A DNA stretch of 5,092 nucleotides, taken from assembly GCA_007118195.1 (NCBI GenBank), contig SKSA01000136.1, positions 1 to 5,092 of the forward strand. The letters run 5' to 3'. Within the stretch, counting starts at the first letter, position 1, and the number at the start of each line of letters is the position of its first letter. A model generated the notes under the pieces. The model saw nothing but the letters and a program-made list of their open reading frames with translations. It ran no database searches and was not told the origin of the DNA. The DNA comes from Anaerobacillus sp. Lineage in GTDB: Bacteria; Bacillota; Bacilli; Bacillales; Anaerobacillaceae. The translations under genes were made by a program, and so were the position numbers. Positions 1-5,092 of this stretch are shown here, piece by piece.

Positions 1-2
1 AT

Positions 3-44
3 CAATATATAGTTGCGTCAAAACCATTCGCAAACTATATATTG
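3..44. repeat. AT-rich inverted repeat at left edge, function unknown
   Basis: The left arm (3-17) and right arm (29-44) are reverse complements over CAATATATAGTT plus GCG, with one extra T in the right arm, around an 11-base centre. Read the same way, TATATAGTTGCGTCA and TATATATTGCGTGAT also look like an imperfect direct repeat. No U-run follows on either strand, so it is not an ordinary intrinsic terminator. It could be an operator for whatever lies left of the window, or an intergenic repeat. The window edge prevents a decision. Confidence 0.5.
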
Positions 45-92
45 CGTGATGTGGCTCATTTTTGGTAATTATGAAATTCACTCACCTATTAA

Positions 93-134
93 ATAAAAAA
101 AGTGCCAAGCTCCTATGAAGAGCTCGACACTTTA
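93..134 (-). terminator. Rho-independent terminator of ptsG
   Basis: On the minus strand a 14-bp stem (arms 120-133 and 99-112) with two G-U pairs encloses a 7-base loop. It is followed by an unbroken run of U (100-94) interrupted only by one A. It begins 4 bases beyond the ptsG stop codon. This makes ptsG the last gene of its transcript, unlike B. subtilis, where ptsH and ptsI follow in the same operon. Confidence 0.93.
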
Positions 135-137
135 ATA

Positions 138-2141
138 TTAGTTAGCAATTTTTATTTCTTGTTCAGAACTGTCATCAACATTAATACTTTCACCTTCAGC
201 TAAGTTCGTAAATACAACAGGAGTAATGACAGAAACTGCGTTTTTCTCAATGTAATCTAAATCTACATTCATTAACGGTTGACCTTGTTTTACAGTGTCA
301 CCTTCTTTTACTAACACATCAAAACCTTCACCTTTAAGTTTCACTGTATCGATTCCTACGTGAATAATGATCTCTCTTCCACCATCACTCTCTAAACCAA
401 TAGCGTGCTTAGTAGGGAAGACGTTGACAACTTTCGCATTAACTGGAGCTACCACTTCTCCATTTTTCGGTAAAACTGCAAAGCCATCACCCATCATTTT
501 TTGTGAGAAAATTTGATCCGGAACTTCTGTTAAAGATAATAGATCTCCTTGCATTGGCAACACGTAAGTTTCTTGAGCCGCTTTACTGTTTAAAACAGCA
601 GCTTTATGTTCTTCCATCTTTACTGGAGTTTTACCAGAAATAATATCTTCAATTTGACCTTTGATGTTTTCTGATCTTGGTCCAAAAATGGCTTGAATGT
701 TATTTCCGACTTCAAGAACTCCTGAAGCGCCTATATTTTTCAATTCAGCTTTATTTACTTTTTTAATATCTTTTACAGACACACGTAAACGAGTGATACA
801 AGCATCTAAATGATCTAAATTTTCTTTTCCACCCATTGCTGCAAGTACTTTAAATGGAAGCTCATCGGCTTTACCATTACTACTCGCATCAATACTATTC
901 TCATCTTCACGTCCCGGTGTTTTCAAATTAAACTTTTGAATAGCAAAACGGAAACCAAAGTAATAAATTACTGAGAATACTAGACCTACCGGAATAACTA
1001 ACCACCAATCCGTTCGGTTCGGAAGCACTCCAAATAGTAAGAAGTCAATAATACCTCCAGAGAAGGTCATACCGATTTTCACATTTAAAATGTGCATAAT
1101 CATAAACGAGAACCCCGCAAAAATTGTGTGGATCGCAAATAATAATGGCGCTACGAATAAAAACGCAAATTCAATCGGTTCTGTAATTCCTGTTAAAAAT
1201 GAAGTTAATGCCGCTGAACCCATAATCCCTGCAACATATTTTTTGTTTTCAGGCTTAGCGCAATGATAGATCGCTAGTGCTGCTGCCGGTAGTCCAAACA
1301 TCATAAATGGGAATTTCCCTGTCATAAACGTCCCTGCTGTAAATTCAACACCATCTCTCATTTGCGCAAAGAAAATTTGTTGATCACCACGAGCCACATT
1401 ACCGGCCGCATCTACATATTGACCAAACTCAAACCAAAATGGCGAGTAGAAAATATGGTGTAAGCCAAACGGAATTAACGCACGTTCGATCACGCCAAAT
1501 ACAAATGCTGCTGCTGTTAAGTTAGAGTCGATCATGCTATAAGAAAAAGTATTAAGACCATTTTGAATAGGACCCCAAATATAAACCATTGCAATACCTA
1601 AAACTACTGCTGTAGCTGCTGTAATAATTGGTACAAAACGCTTCCCAGCAAAAAATCCTAAATACGAAGGTAATTCAATATTGTAATATTTTTTATATAA
1701 TATAGAGGCTAAAATACCAACGATAATACCTCCAAAAACTCCCGTTTGCATTGTGGCAATTCCTAACACATTCGCATATGCAGGATCTGCTCCGACCATT
1801 TCTGGTGTAATACCTAAATAAGTTCCCATTGTAATATTCATGATCAAGTATCCAATAATTGCAGCTAGTCCAGCTACTCCATCACCACCAGCTAAACCAA
1901 CGGCTACCCCTACAGCAAAAAGTAGAGCGAGGTTACCAAAGATAATTCCACCGGCTTGCTCCATTACTTGAGCAATTAATACAATAAAGTTTGCTTCCAA
2001 AAACGGCATACGATCCGTTAATTGTGGATTTTGCAAAGCATTACCGAAGGCTAGTAAAATACCAGCGGCAGGAAGTAATGCGACTGGAAGCATTAACGCT
2101 TTTCCTACTTTTTGAAGTGTACCAAAAAAGTTTTTAAACAT
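138..2141 (-). CDS. ptsG: PTS glucose transporter subunit EIICBA
   Basis: This membrane permease takes up glucose and phosphorylates it to glucose 6-phosphate, using phosphate passed from phosphoenolpyruvate through EI, HPr, EIIA and EIIB. Of 667 residues, about 1-405 form the multi-spanning EIIC domain, with a [15 protein letters not shown] stretch typical of glucose-type permeases and the GITEPIE signature at 318-324. EIIB spans about 426-500, with the phosphorylated cysteine at 448 in [12 protein letters not shown] spans about 531-650, with the phosphorylated histidine at 594 in IIIHVG and the assisting histidine at 579 in TKHAIGL. All key residues are present and the length is close to the roughly 700 residues of B. 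subtilis PtsG. A TTG six codons upstream is in frame, but it abuts the ribosome binding site AGAGGGG (2150-2156), which sits 8 bases before the ATG at 2141, so the ATG is the start. Expression is expected to depend on glcT through the RAT and terminator just upstream. A related sugar such as N-acetylglucosamine is a less likely substrate. Confidence 0.96.
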   Translation of the reverse strand: MFKNFFGTLQKVGKALMLPVALLPAAGILLAFGNALQNPQLTDRMPFLEANFIVLIAQVMEQAGGIIFGNLALLFAVGVAVGLAGGDGVAGLAAIIGYLIMNITMGTYLGITPEMVGADPAYANVLGIATMQTGVFGGIIVGILASILYKKYYNIELPSYLGFFAGKRFVPIITAATAVVLGIAMVYIWGPIQNGLNTFSYSMIDSNLTAAAFVFGVIERALIPFGLHHIFYSPFWFEFGQYVDAAGNVARGDQQIFFAQMRDGVEFTAGTFMTGKFPFMMFGLPAAALAIYHCAKPENKKYVAGIMGSAALTSFLTGITEPIEFAFLFVAPLLFAIHTIFAGFSFMIMHILNVKIGMTFSGGIIDFLLFGVLPNRTDWWLVIPVGLVFSVIYYFGFRFAIQKFNLKTPGREDENSIDASSNGKADELPFKVLAAMGGKENLDHLDACITRLRVSVKDIKKVNKAELKNIGASGVLEVGNNIQAIFGPRSENIKGQIEDIISGKTPVKMEEHKAAVLNSKAAQETYVLPMQGDLLSLTEVPDQIFSQKMMGDGFAVLPKNGEVVAPVNAKVVNVFPTKHAIGLESDGGREIIIHVGIDTVKLKGEGFDVLVKEGDTVKQGQPLMNVDLDYIEKNAVSVITPVVFTNLAEGESINVDDSSEQEIKIAN

Positions 2142-2149
2142 GATGTTTT

Positions 2150-2156
2150 CCCCTCT
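2150..2156 (-). promoter_or_regulatory. ptsG ribosome binding site that decides the start
   Basis: AGAGGGG on the minus strand lies 8 bases upstream of the ATG at 2139-2141. An in-frame TTG at 2157-2159 directly precedes it, so that TTG cannot be the start served by this site, and no comparable purine-rich site precedes the TTG. This supports the shorter, 667-residue protein. Confidence 0.8.
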
Positions 2157-2185
2157 CAATTTTGTTTTTTGGTTTATCCTTTCAG

Positions 2186-2287
2186 TAAAAAATAAAAAGG
2201 CATAAGCGAAAAAAGGCGCAAACAGATAATCGTCTAGTAATCAAATAGATTATTAGCATCTTTTTGCAGCTTTCTTCACTTATGCCT
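2186..2287 (-). terminator. Leader terminator of ptsG, controlled by antitermination
   Basis: In the minus-strand transcript AGGCAUAAGUGAA (2287-2275) pairs over 13 bp, with one G-U pair, with UUCGCUUAUGCCU (2210-2198). It is followed by UUUUUAUUUUUU (2197-2186). The roughly 64 bases between the arms can extend the hairpin: AAAAAG pairs with CUUUUU, and AUAAUC (2253-2248) with GAUUAU (2231-2226). The first ten bases of the 5' arm (2287-2278) are also the 3' part of the RAT at 2278-2306, so RAT and terminator cannot form together. This is the expected design of a GlcT-controlled attenuator. Confidence 0.9.
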
Positions 2288-2306
2288 GATCGTATCAGTT
2301 ACACGT
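2278..2306 (-). promoter_or_regulatory. RAT antiterminator, ptsG-proximal copy (RAT B)
   Basis: The 29-base element starts ACGUGUAACUGAU and ends AUCAGGCAUAAGU on the minus strand. It folds as an inner 5-bp stem CUGAU/AUCAG with loop ACG, then an internal loop, UGU/GCA, a second internal loop and AC/GU. This matches the two-internal-loop shape of RNA targets of the BglG/SacY/LicT/GlcT family and resembles the B. subtilis ptsG RAT. It overlaps the 5' arm of the terminator that follows. Dimeric GlcT is expected to bind here and prevent termination when glucose is being transported. Confidence 0.92.
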
Positions 2307-2324
2307 AAAGATAAACTTTTTAAT

Positions 2325-2373
2325 TTTTTATTTCGGTTCAGCTAAATAGTAAACGCTTTCTCACAGAACACAA
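2325..2373 (-). promoter_or_regulatory. Candidate ptsG promoter between the two RATs
   Basis: Two overlapping sigma-A-like arrangements exist on the minus strand. One is TTTACT (2353-2348), a 17-base spacer and TAAAAA (2330-2325). The other is TTGTGT (2373-2368), a 16-base spacer and TACTAT (2351-2346). Each matches consensus only partly. Either would start RNA upstream of RAT B and downstream of RAT A. The position fits the genetics of ptsG, but the boxes are weak and a promoter inside the 3' end of glcT cannot be excluded. Confidence 0.4.
2348..2362 (-). promoter_or_regulatory. Candidate cre site (CcpA operator)
   Basis: AGAAAGCGTTTACT on the minus strand is close to the palindromic catabolite-responsive element TGAAAGCGTTTACA (12 of 14 positions, with mismatches only at the two ends). 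The AAAGCGTTT core is intact. It overlaps the candidate promoter boxes, where CcpA binding would be expected to repress. Because ptsG is a glucose-induced gene, repression here would moderate rather than abolish its expression. This is a motif match only. Confidence 0.5.
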
Positions 2374-2385
2374 AAAAGACATAGT

Positions 2386-2455
2386 AAAAAAAGAGAAACT
2401 AAAATGAGTTGACATACGTATAGTAGTCACTGTTCATTCGTCTCTTCCTACTCAT
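2386..2455 (-). terminator. Possible weak terminator following RAT A
   Basis: GGAAGAGA (2448-2441) can pair with UCUCUUUU (2396-2389), including two G-U pairs, followed by more U to 2386. A short inner hairpin GAC/GUC (2428-2426 with 2413-2411) could sit in the loop. A competing stem AUGAGU/ACUCAU (2455-2450 with 2409-2404) overlaps the RAT and excludes the first pairing by crossing it. It is clearly weaker than the ptsG-proximal terminator. It may end glcT transcripts, be a second attenuator, or be degenerate. Confidence 0.45.
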
Positions 2456-2478
2456 GCCTGATCGTATCAGTTACACGT
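2450..2478 (-). promoter_or_regulatory. Second RAT-like element, glcT-proximal copy (RAT A)
   Basis: This element is identical to RAT B except for one base near its 3' end (GCAUGAGU instead of GCAUAAGU). It keeps the same CUGAU/AUCAG stem, both internal loops and the closing AC/GU pairs. It begins 17 bases after the glcT stop codon on the transcript. GlcT should bind it as well as RAT B. Because it lies directly after glcT, it would be present on any transcript reading out of glcT toward ptsG. Confidence 0.85.
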
Positions 2479-2495
2479 AAAGAACTAGAACTGTA

Positions 2496-3344
2496 TTATT
2501 CACTTTTACTAGAAAGCCTTTGCAAGTGAATTGATAAGTAAACGGCTTCTGCATCAAAAACAGGTTTCTTTAATGCTTGCTGCATTACTTTTATCACTTT
2601 CCAAGCTAAATTATAGCATAGAGGATATTCTTTTTGCAACACTTTTCTTAATTCTATCGGTTCTTCTACTTTCTCCCCGCTTTTCACTCGTTCAATAGTA
2701 AAACGAAGATGGCGTACTAGACGCATATAATTTAAACTTTCTCTGTCGATTTCAACCTCTAGCGATTGTTCGATCATTTTAATAAGTTCGTGAATGAACT
2801 GTGAATGCCGGTTGATTTCAGAAACACTTTTAAAAGTAACAGCACTATGAATATGAAGTGCAATAAACCCAATTTCTTCCTCAGGTAGCTTTACACTACT
2901 GTGGTCATTGAGCATCGTCACCACTTCTTTTGCAATCGTGTACTCTTTTGGATACAACGTCTTCGTCTCTTGTAAAAACGGATTTTTTAGTGCTAATCCT
3001 TGTTGAACACGAGACATCGTAAACGCAATGTGATCAGTTAAAGCGATATGAATATGCTCATTTAATTTACCATCTACTGATGTTTGAATGTGGTGGATAA
3101 TATCATTCATAAGTCCGATAAAACTTTCCTCTAAAAACGGCACTAATTTTTTATACTGTTCTTGTTCTTTTTGATCTTTTAAAATAAAAACCTTTTCTAC
3201 ATCAGTTAATCGAATTTGATCGCCTCTCTTCTTTCCAAAACCGATTCCTTTATGAATGACAACTGTTTCTTCCTCGTTTTTACCTTGTGCAATAATGACA
3301 TTATTATTAAGCACTTTATTAACTGTGAGCACTTCTTCCCCCAT
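2496..3344 (-). CDS. glcT: Transcription antiterminator GlcT (BglG/LicT family)
   Basis: This cytoplasmic RNA-binding protein turns on ptsG by stabilising the RAT hairpin in the ptsG leader. The 282 residues are normal for the family. Residues 1-60 form the RNA-binding CAT domain, with KVLNNNVIIA and GIGFGKK being typical motifs. PRD1 covers about 65-172, with histidines 105 (LTDH) and 164 (IALH). PRD2 covers about 175-282, with histidines 212 (VRHLRF) and 273 (SIHLQRL). By family knowledge PRD1 is phosphorylated by EIIB of PtsG, giving inactivation when glucose is absent, while PRD2 is modified by HPr. The ATG at 3344 is preceded at 9 bases by AAGGAGG (3354-3360), so it is preferred over the GTG at codon 5. 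The gene lies directly upstream of ptsG in the same direction, with the RAT leader between them, and has its own promoter at 3389-3417. Confidence 0.96.
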   Translation of the reverse strand: MGEEVLTVNKVLNNNVIIAQGKNEEETVVIHKGIGFGKKRGDQIRLTDVEKVFILKDQKEQEQYKKLVPFLEESFIGLMNDIIHHIQTSVDGKLNEHIHIALTDHIAFTMSRVQQGLALKNPFLQETKTLYPKEYTIAKEVVTMLNDHSSVKLPEEEIGFIALHIHSAVTFKSVSEINRHSQFIHELIKMIEQSLEVEIDRESLNYMRLVRHLRFTIERVKSGEKVEEPIELRKVLQKEYPLCYNLAWKVIKVMQQALKKPVFDAEAVYLSIHLQRLSSKSE

Positions 3345-3353
3345 TTGCTTCTC

Positions 3354-3360
3354 CCTCCTT
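3354..3360 (-). promoter_or_regulatory. glcT ribosome binding site
   Basis: AAGGAGG on the minus strand, a near-perfect Shine-Dalgarno sequence, ends 9 bases before the ATG of glcT. It selects this ATG rather than the GTG four codons downstream. Confidence 0.85.
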
Positions 3361-3388
3361 CCTTTAAATAAAACATATAATTGGTTTA

Positions 3389-3417
3389 ATGTTAACGAAT
3401 TTGAAAAATGTTGTCAA
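3389..3417 (-). promoter_or_regulatory. glcT promoter, sigma-A type
   Basis: A consensus -35 box TTGACA (3417-3412) is followed after exactly 17 bases by TAACAT (3394-3389), four of six matches to TATAAT. It lies some 45 bases upstream of the glcT start. No RAT or cre lies between it and glcT, in line with constitutive expression of the regulator. Confidence 0.72.
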
Positions 3418-3420
3418 CTC

Positions 3421-3449
3421 TTGTCGAATGCCTGAAGTACGTATATTAA
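3421..3449 (+). promoter_or_regulatory. Candidate promoter of the 63-codon gene
   Basis: TTGTCG (3421-3426), a 17-base spacer and TATTAA (3444-3449) resemble a sigma-A promoter pointing rightward. The -35 boxes of this and the divergent glcT promoter are only 3 bases apart, so two polymerases would probably compete. A downstream alternative, TTCACG (3455-3460) with TATTTT (3478-3483), is weaker. Confidence 0.45.
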
Positions 3450-3506
3450 AGTGCTTCACGGTAGAAATTAAAGTATATATTTTTTAATATTTTAGGGGGA
3501 TTTACA

Positions 3507-3698
3507 ATGAAAATGAATGAACTAATGCAAGTCATTTTGCTAGCACAAGATGCAAAAGAGGTTGGTTGGGATTTTGTCGTTGAAAATAACGAGTTAAAAG
3601 CTATCGATGGAAATTTCGCCCACGATCCAGTCGTTTTTAAAAGTGAGGATCAGCTGCTTGAATGGCTTGAAGAACAGTTTGATGCAGAAACGATGTAA
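3507..3698 (+). CDS. Small acidic protein of unknown function
   Basis: I do not recognise this 63-residue protein. It is rich in Asp and Glu, has no membrane segment, signal peptide or cysteine, and appears to alternate an N-terminal helix (NELMQVILLAQDAKEVG), two short strands (WDFVVENNELKAID) and a C-terminal acidic helix (SEDQLLEWLEEQFDAE). That pattern suits a small soluble folded domain. The start ATG is preceded at 7 bases by AGGGGGA (3494-3500). A candidate promoter upstream and a terminator beginning 5 bases after the stop make it a complete single-gene unit, which argues that it is real. It is divergent from glcT and convergent with the protease gene, so context gives no clear functional link. 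Confidence 0.8.
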   Translation: MKMNELMQVILLAQDAKEVGWDFVVENNELKAIDGNFAHDPVVFKSEDQLLEWLEEQFDAETM

Positions 3699-3703
3699 AT
3701 ACG

Positions 3704-3751
3704 AAAACCCGACAATTTCTTATTGAGTACGAAATTATCGGGTTTTAATTT
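3704..3751. terminator. Bidirectional terminator between convergent genes
   Basis: Arms 3704-3719 and 3731-3746 pair over 16 positions around an 11-base loop. The plus-strand RNA has one C-A mismatch and is followed by UUUUAAUUUU, serving the 63-codon gene. The minus-strand RNA has a G-U pair at that position and ends GGGUUUU, serving the protease gene whose stop is at 3793. The better pairing in the minus-strand RNA offsets its shorter U-run. Confidence 0.9.
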
Positions 3752-3792
3752 TAGTAACAAGTACCTTTCATCTTCTGGGATTCCTACGCCAA

Positions 3793-4572
3793 TTAGTTAT
3801 TATTATCTGGCATATGTGCTAACACTATTTCAATCGGCACCGCAAGACCAACCGACCTCGTACCATACTGTGTCGTTCGGCGTTTCGCAAAAACGACTGC
3901 GACTACCTCTCCATCCATATTTATGACCGGACTACCACTATTCCCACGATAAATGGGAGCAGAAATAATGGTAAGTTGGCTCGTATCAAGAATTTCGCCT
4001 TCATTGGCAATTTGCGTAAATGAGAGAGGGTTTCCAATGACATAAATGCTTTCATTTTTCAATCCATTATTTTGACTCAAATCCAGTTTCGGTAAGTTAA
4101 TACCTTCAACCTTTAAAAAAGCGATATCGATTTCTGGATAGCTACTAATTACTTCTCCTTCAAAAAGCTCCCCTTTATAGAAGCCAACCATGATTTGATT
4201 TTGCCCTTCTATTACATGATGGTTTGTAACAATCAAGCCGTCTGCTGAGATTGCAAAGCCAGTGCCCCTTGAGCGATCTCCTTGCACTGTAACAACCGCT
4301 TCTTTATACGCTTGAACATCCTCTTGTTGTGAAAGGCGATAGGAAGTTTGTAAAAAACGAATGGCATCTATGCTATATGTACTCAAAAACACTCCAACTA
4401 TTTGAAAAACCAACATCACCGCTATGACGGTCGAAATGATCTTCACCCAATTTTTCTTTTTCTTTCTTTCGTTTAACTCTTCTTCGTTTTCATTCGTTAA
4501 AAAATCTTCTGGTGAAGGCTCCCAATCAGGGTCTACAAGTTCATCATCTAAATCGTCTTTATGATCTTTCAT
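3793..4572 (-). CDS. Membrane-anchored trypsin/HtrA-like serine protease, no PDZ domain
   Basis: This is a 259-residue serine protease of the trypsin/DegP-HtrA fold. The N-terminus is about 38 residues of strongly acidic, then basic (RKKKKNW) cytoplasmic sequence, followed by one membrane segment at about 43-66, so the protease domain should face outside. The catalytic triad is complete: His119 in TNHHVIEG, Asp149 in EIDIAFLKV and Ser212 in RGNSGSPV. GTGFAISADGLIVT and IGNPL are also typical of the family. Unlike B. subtilis HtrA, HtrB and HtrC (YyxA), the chain ends soon after the protease domain (GLAVPIEIVLAHM), leaving no room for PDZ. The ATG at 4572 follows GGAGGGG (4576-4582). A TTG four codons upstream overlaps that site and is rejected. 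A role in cell-envelope protein quality control or regulated cleavage is likely from the family, but the substrate is unknown. Confidence 0.9.
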   Translation of the reverse strand: MKDHKDDLDDELVDPDWEPSPEDFLTNENEEELNERKKKKNWVKIISTVIAVMLVFQIVGVFLSTYSIDAIRFLQTSYRLSQQEDVQAYKEAVVTVQGDRSRGTGFAISADGLIVTNHHVIEGQNQIMVGFYKGELFEGEVISSYPEIDIAFLKVEGINLPKLDLSQNNGLKNESIYVIGNPLSFTQIANEGEILDTSQLTIISAPIYRGNSGSPVINMDGEVVAVVFAKRRTTQYGTRSVGLAVPIEIVLAHMPDNNN

Positions 4573-4606
4573 ATTCCCCTCCAAAACTAACCTATGTATT
4601 AATCCT

Positions 4607-4612
4607 ATTATA
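4607..4612 (-). promoter_or_regulatory. Candidate -10 box of the protease gene
   Basis: A perfect TATAAT lies on the minus strand 34 bases upstream of the protease ATG. The sequence 17 bases further upstream (TAGGCT, 4635-4630) is a poor -35 box, and no TGn extension is present. The promoter may therefore be weak or need an activator. A small inverted repeat TGACG/CGTCA (4651-4655 and 4662-4666) lies just upstream of it. Confidence 0.45.
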
Positions 4613-4709
4613 ACTCATTTTCAGGTTCGAGCCTACTTACAAATCCATCATGACGCTTTACCGTCACCAGTTAATATGTAAAAAACTTTTGTAGTCTTTA
4701 AATGTAGAA

Positions 4710-4732
4710 AGAGGCTGACAAAATCAGCCTCT
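4710..4732 (-). terminator. Terminator of the small membrane-protein gene
   Basis: A perfect 9-bp GC-containing stem AGAGGCTGA/TCAGCCTCT encloses a 5-base loop, 15 bases beyond the stop codon at 4748. In the minus-strand RNA it is followed by UUCUACAUUU, a broken U-run, so termination may be partial and leak toward the protease gene. On the plus strand no U-run follows. Confidence 0.75.
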
Positions 4733-4747
4733 CGGAACTCCTGGTAG

Positions 4748-4981
4748 TTACCCAATTGGATTTCTTAAGTCCATGTCACCGACTGCTTCTTTGACAGGTT
4801 CCATCATATTATTCAAATTCATATCACGGCCCCTCATCATAGTAACAGCTGCTGCCCCAAGACCTAAACCAACGATTGATAACAGTAAACTACGGTTATT
4901 ACGACGTTGTCTCATACCGACCATTTCTAACATTTGCTGCATTCTTCGACCTGTACGGAAAGATGTAAATAACCAGTTCAT
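4748..4981 (-). CDS. Small basic single-pass membrane protein, function unknown
   Basis: The 77-residue protein has a basic, Met-rich N-terminal stretch (RTGRRMQQMLEMVGMRQRRNNR), one hydrophobic segment at about 31-49 (LLLSIVGLGLGAAAVTMM) and a hydrophilic tail ending DLRNPIG. The positive charges before the segment suggest the N-terminus stays in the cytoplasm. Small Met/Arg-rich proteins with a Gly/Ala-rich membrane segment are common in Bacillaceae as uncharacterised families, but I cannot assign one with certainty. The ATG is preceded at 7 to 8 bases by GGGGG (4989-4993), an acceptable ribosome binding site. It shares direction with the protease gene downstream but is separated from it by a terminator and 175 bases, so it is probably a separate unit. 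Confidence 0.78.
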   Translation of the reverse strand: MNWLFTSFRTGRRMQQMLEMVGMRQRRNNRSLLLSIVGLGLGAAAVTMMRGRDMNLNNMMEPVKEAVGDMDLRNPIG

Positions 4982-5092
4982 AATGGAGCCCCCATTTAAT
5001 TTTTTTGTAAATGGATGAATGGTTCAACCACCTACAAGCTTTAGGGTGCACCAATGTCACCTTTTCATGTCTGGTTATCAATGGTATATAAA
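4982..5092 (-). other. Upstream region of the small membrane-protein gene
   Basis: No gene is supported here. On the minus strand it holds TATATA near the edge (possible -10, with its -35 outside the window) and GGTGCACC (5045-5052), an 8-base palindrome. It also holds TGGTTGAACCA (5019-5029), which can form small hairpins. A five-codon reading frame MGAPL (4995 leftward) has its TGA overlapping the ATG of the small gene, but its start lies within the ribosome binding site region. Confidence 0.3.

Larger units (their letters stand above)
2282..2483. repeat. 30-bp perfect direct repeat (2282-2311 and 2454-2483)
   Basis: Thirty bases starting ATGCCTGATCG and ending CGTAAAGA on the plus strand occur identically at 2282-2311 and 2454-2483, offset by 172 bases. 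Each unit covers 25 of the 29 bases of a RAT plus five bases on its 5' transcript side. The flanks are not similar beyond a few bases, so a large recent tandem duplication is not apparent. The exact match suggests the same protein binds both. Confidence 0.97.

Noticed and set aside
2142..2159. In-frame TTG start adding six residues to PtsG
   Set aside because: The TTG directly adjoins the AGAGGGG ribosome binding site of the ATG at 2141, and the added residues do not resemble a PtsG N-terminus.
2410..2439. Plus-strand TTGACA with TTCATT at 18 bases, a possible antisense promoter in the leader
   Set aside because: The -10 is poor, no gene lies in that direction before glcT's reverse strand, and the TTGACA is part of a small inverted repeat in the leader.
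2536..2556. Second cre-like sequence near GCCGTTTACT in glcT
   Set aside because: It has a mismatch in the conserved left half and encodes a conserved stretch of PRD2, so the similarity is likely chance.
3723..3926. Plus-strand reading frame of 67 codons
   Set aside because: It lies antisense to the end of the protease gene and inside the bidirectional terminator, lacks a ribosome binding site, and looks like no known protein.
4573..4584. In-frame TTG start adding four residues to the protease
   Set aside because: It overlaps the GGAGGGG ribosome binding site and has none of its own upstream.
4773..5018. Plus-strand reading frame of 81 codons
   Set aside because: It is the reverse strand of the small membrane-protein gene, with low-complexity content and no ribosome binding site.
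4996..5040. Resemblance of AGGTGGTTGAACC (minus strand) to a T-box motif
   Set aside because: It lacks the AGGGTGGNACCGCG core, a specifier stem and a terminator, and the downstream gene is not a tRNA synthetase or amino acid gene.
4899..5081. Minus-strand frame of 60 codons overlapping the start of the small membrane-protein gene
   Set aside because: It begins with TTG without a ribosome binding site and overlaps the better-supported 77-residue frame, which has a coherent membrane segment and terminator.

Overview
The window is AT-rich, with strong purine-rich ribosome binding sites and the glcT-ptsG gene pair. This points to a low-GC Gram-positive of the order Bacillales, most likely family Bacillaceae. 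The genus cannot be settled from the sequence alone.

Layout from left to right. Positions 1-137 hold an unexplained palindrome (3-44) and the terminator of ptsG (93-134). Minus-strand ptsG (138-2141) encodes a full-length glucose phosphotransferase permease with domains EIIC-EIIB-EIIA. A 354-base untranslated leader (2142-2495) follows. Minus-strand glcT (2496-3344) encodes the PRD-type antiterminator of ptsG. A divergent promoter region (3345-3506) separates glcT from a 63-codon plus-strand gene of unknown function (3507-3698). A bidirectional terminator (3704-3751) closes this gene and, from the other side, a minus-strand gene for a membrane-anchored trypsin/HtrA-like serine protease without a PDZ domain (3793-4572). 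Last comes a minus-strand gene for a small basic membrane protein (4748-4981), with its own terminator at 4710-4732. Its promoter probably lies near or beyond the right edge.

How the genes work together. GlcT is expected to bind an RNA antiterminator (RAT) in the ptsG leader when glucose is transported, preventing a terminator from forming so that PtsG is made. The EIIB domain of PtsG is known in B. subtilis to phosphorylate and inactivate GlcT when glucose is absent, so the two genes form a self-contained sensor-switch loop.

The most unusual feature is that the leader carries two RATs. A 30-base segment spanning nearly all of the element is repeated exactly, 172 bases apart. The copy next to ptsG overlaps a convincing long terminator. 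The copy just after the glcT stop codon is followed by a weaker one. A candidate promoter overlapped by a CcpA (cre) site lies between the two, so the RATs may serve two different transcripts. No mobile elements, CRISPR, tRNA or rRNA genes were seen, and no wholly new multi-gene system is evident.
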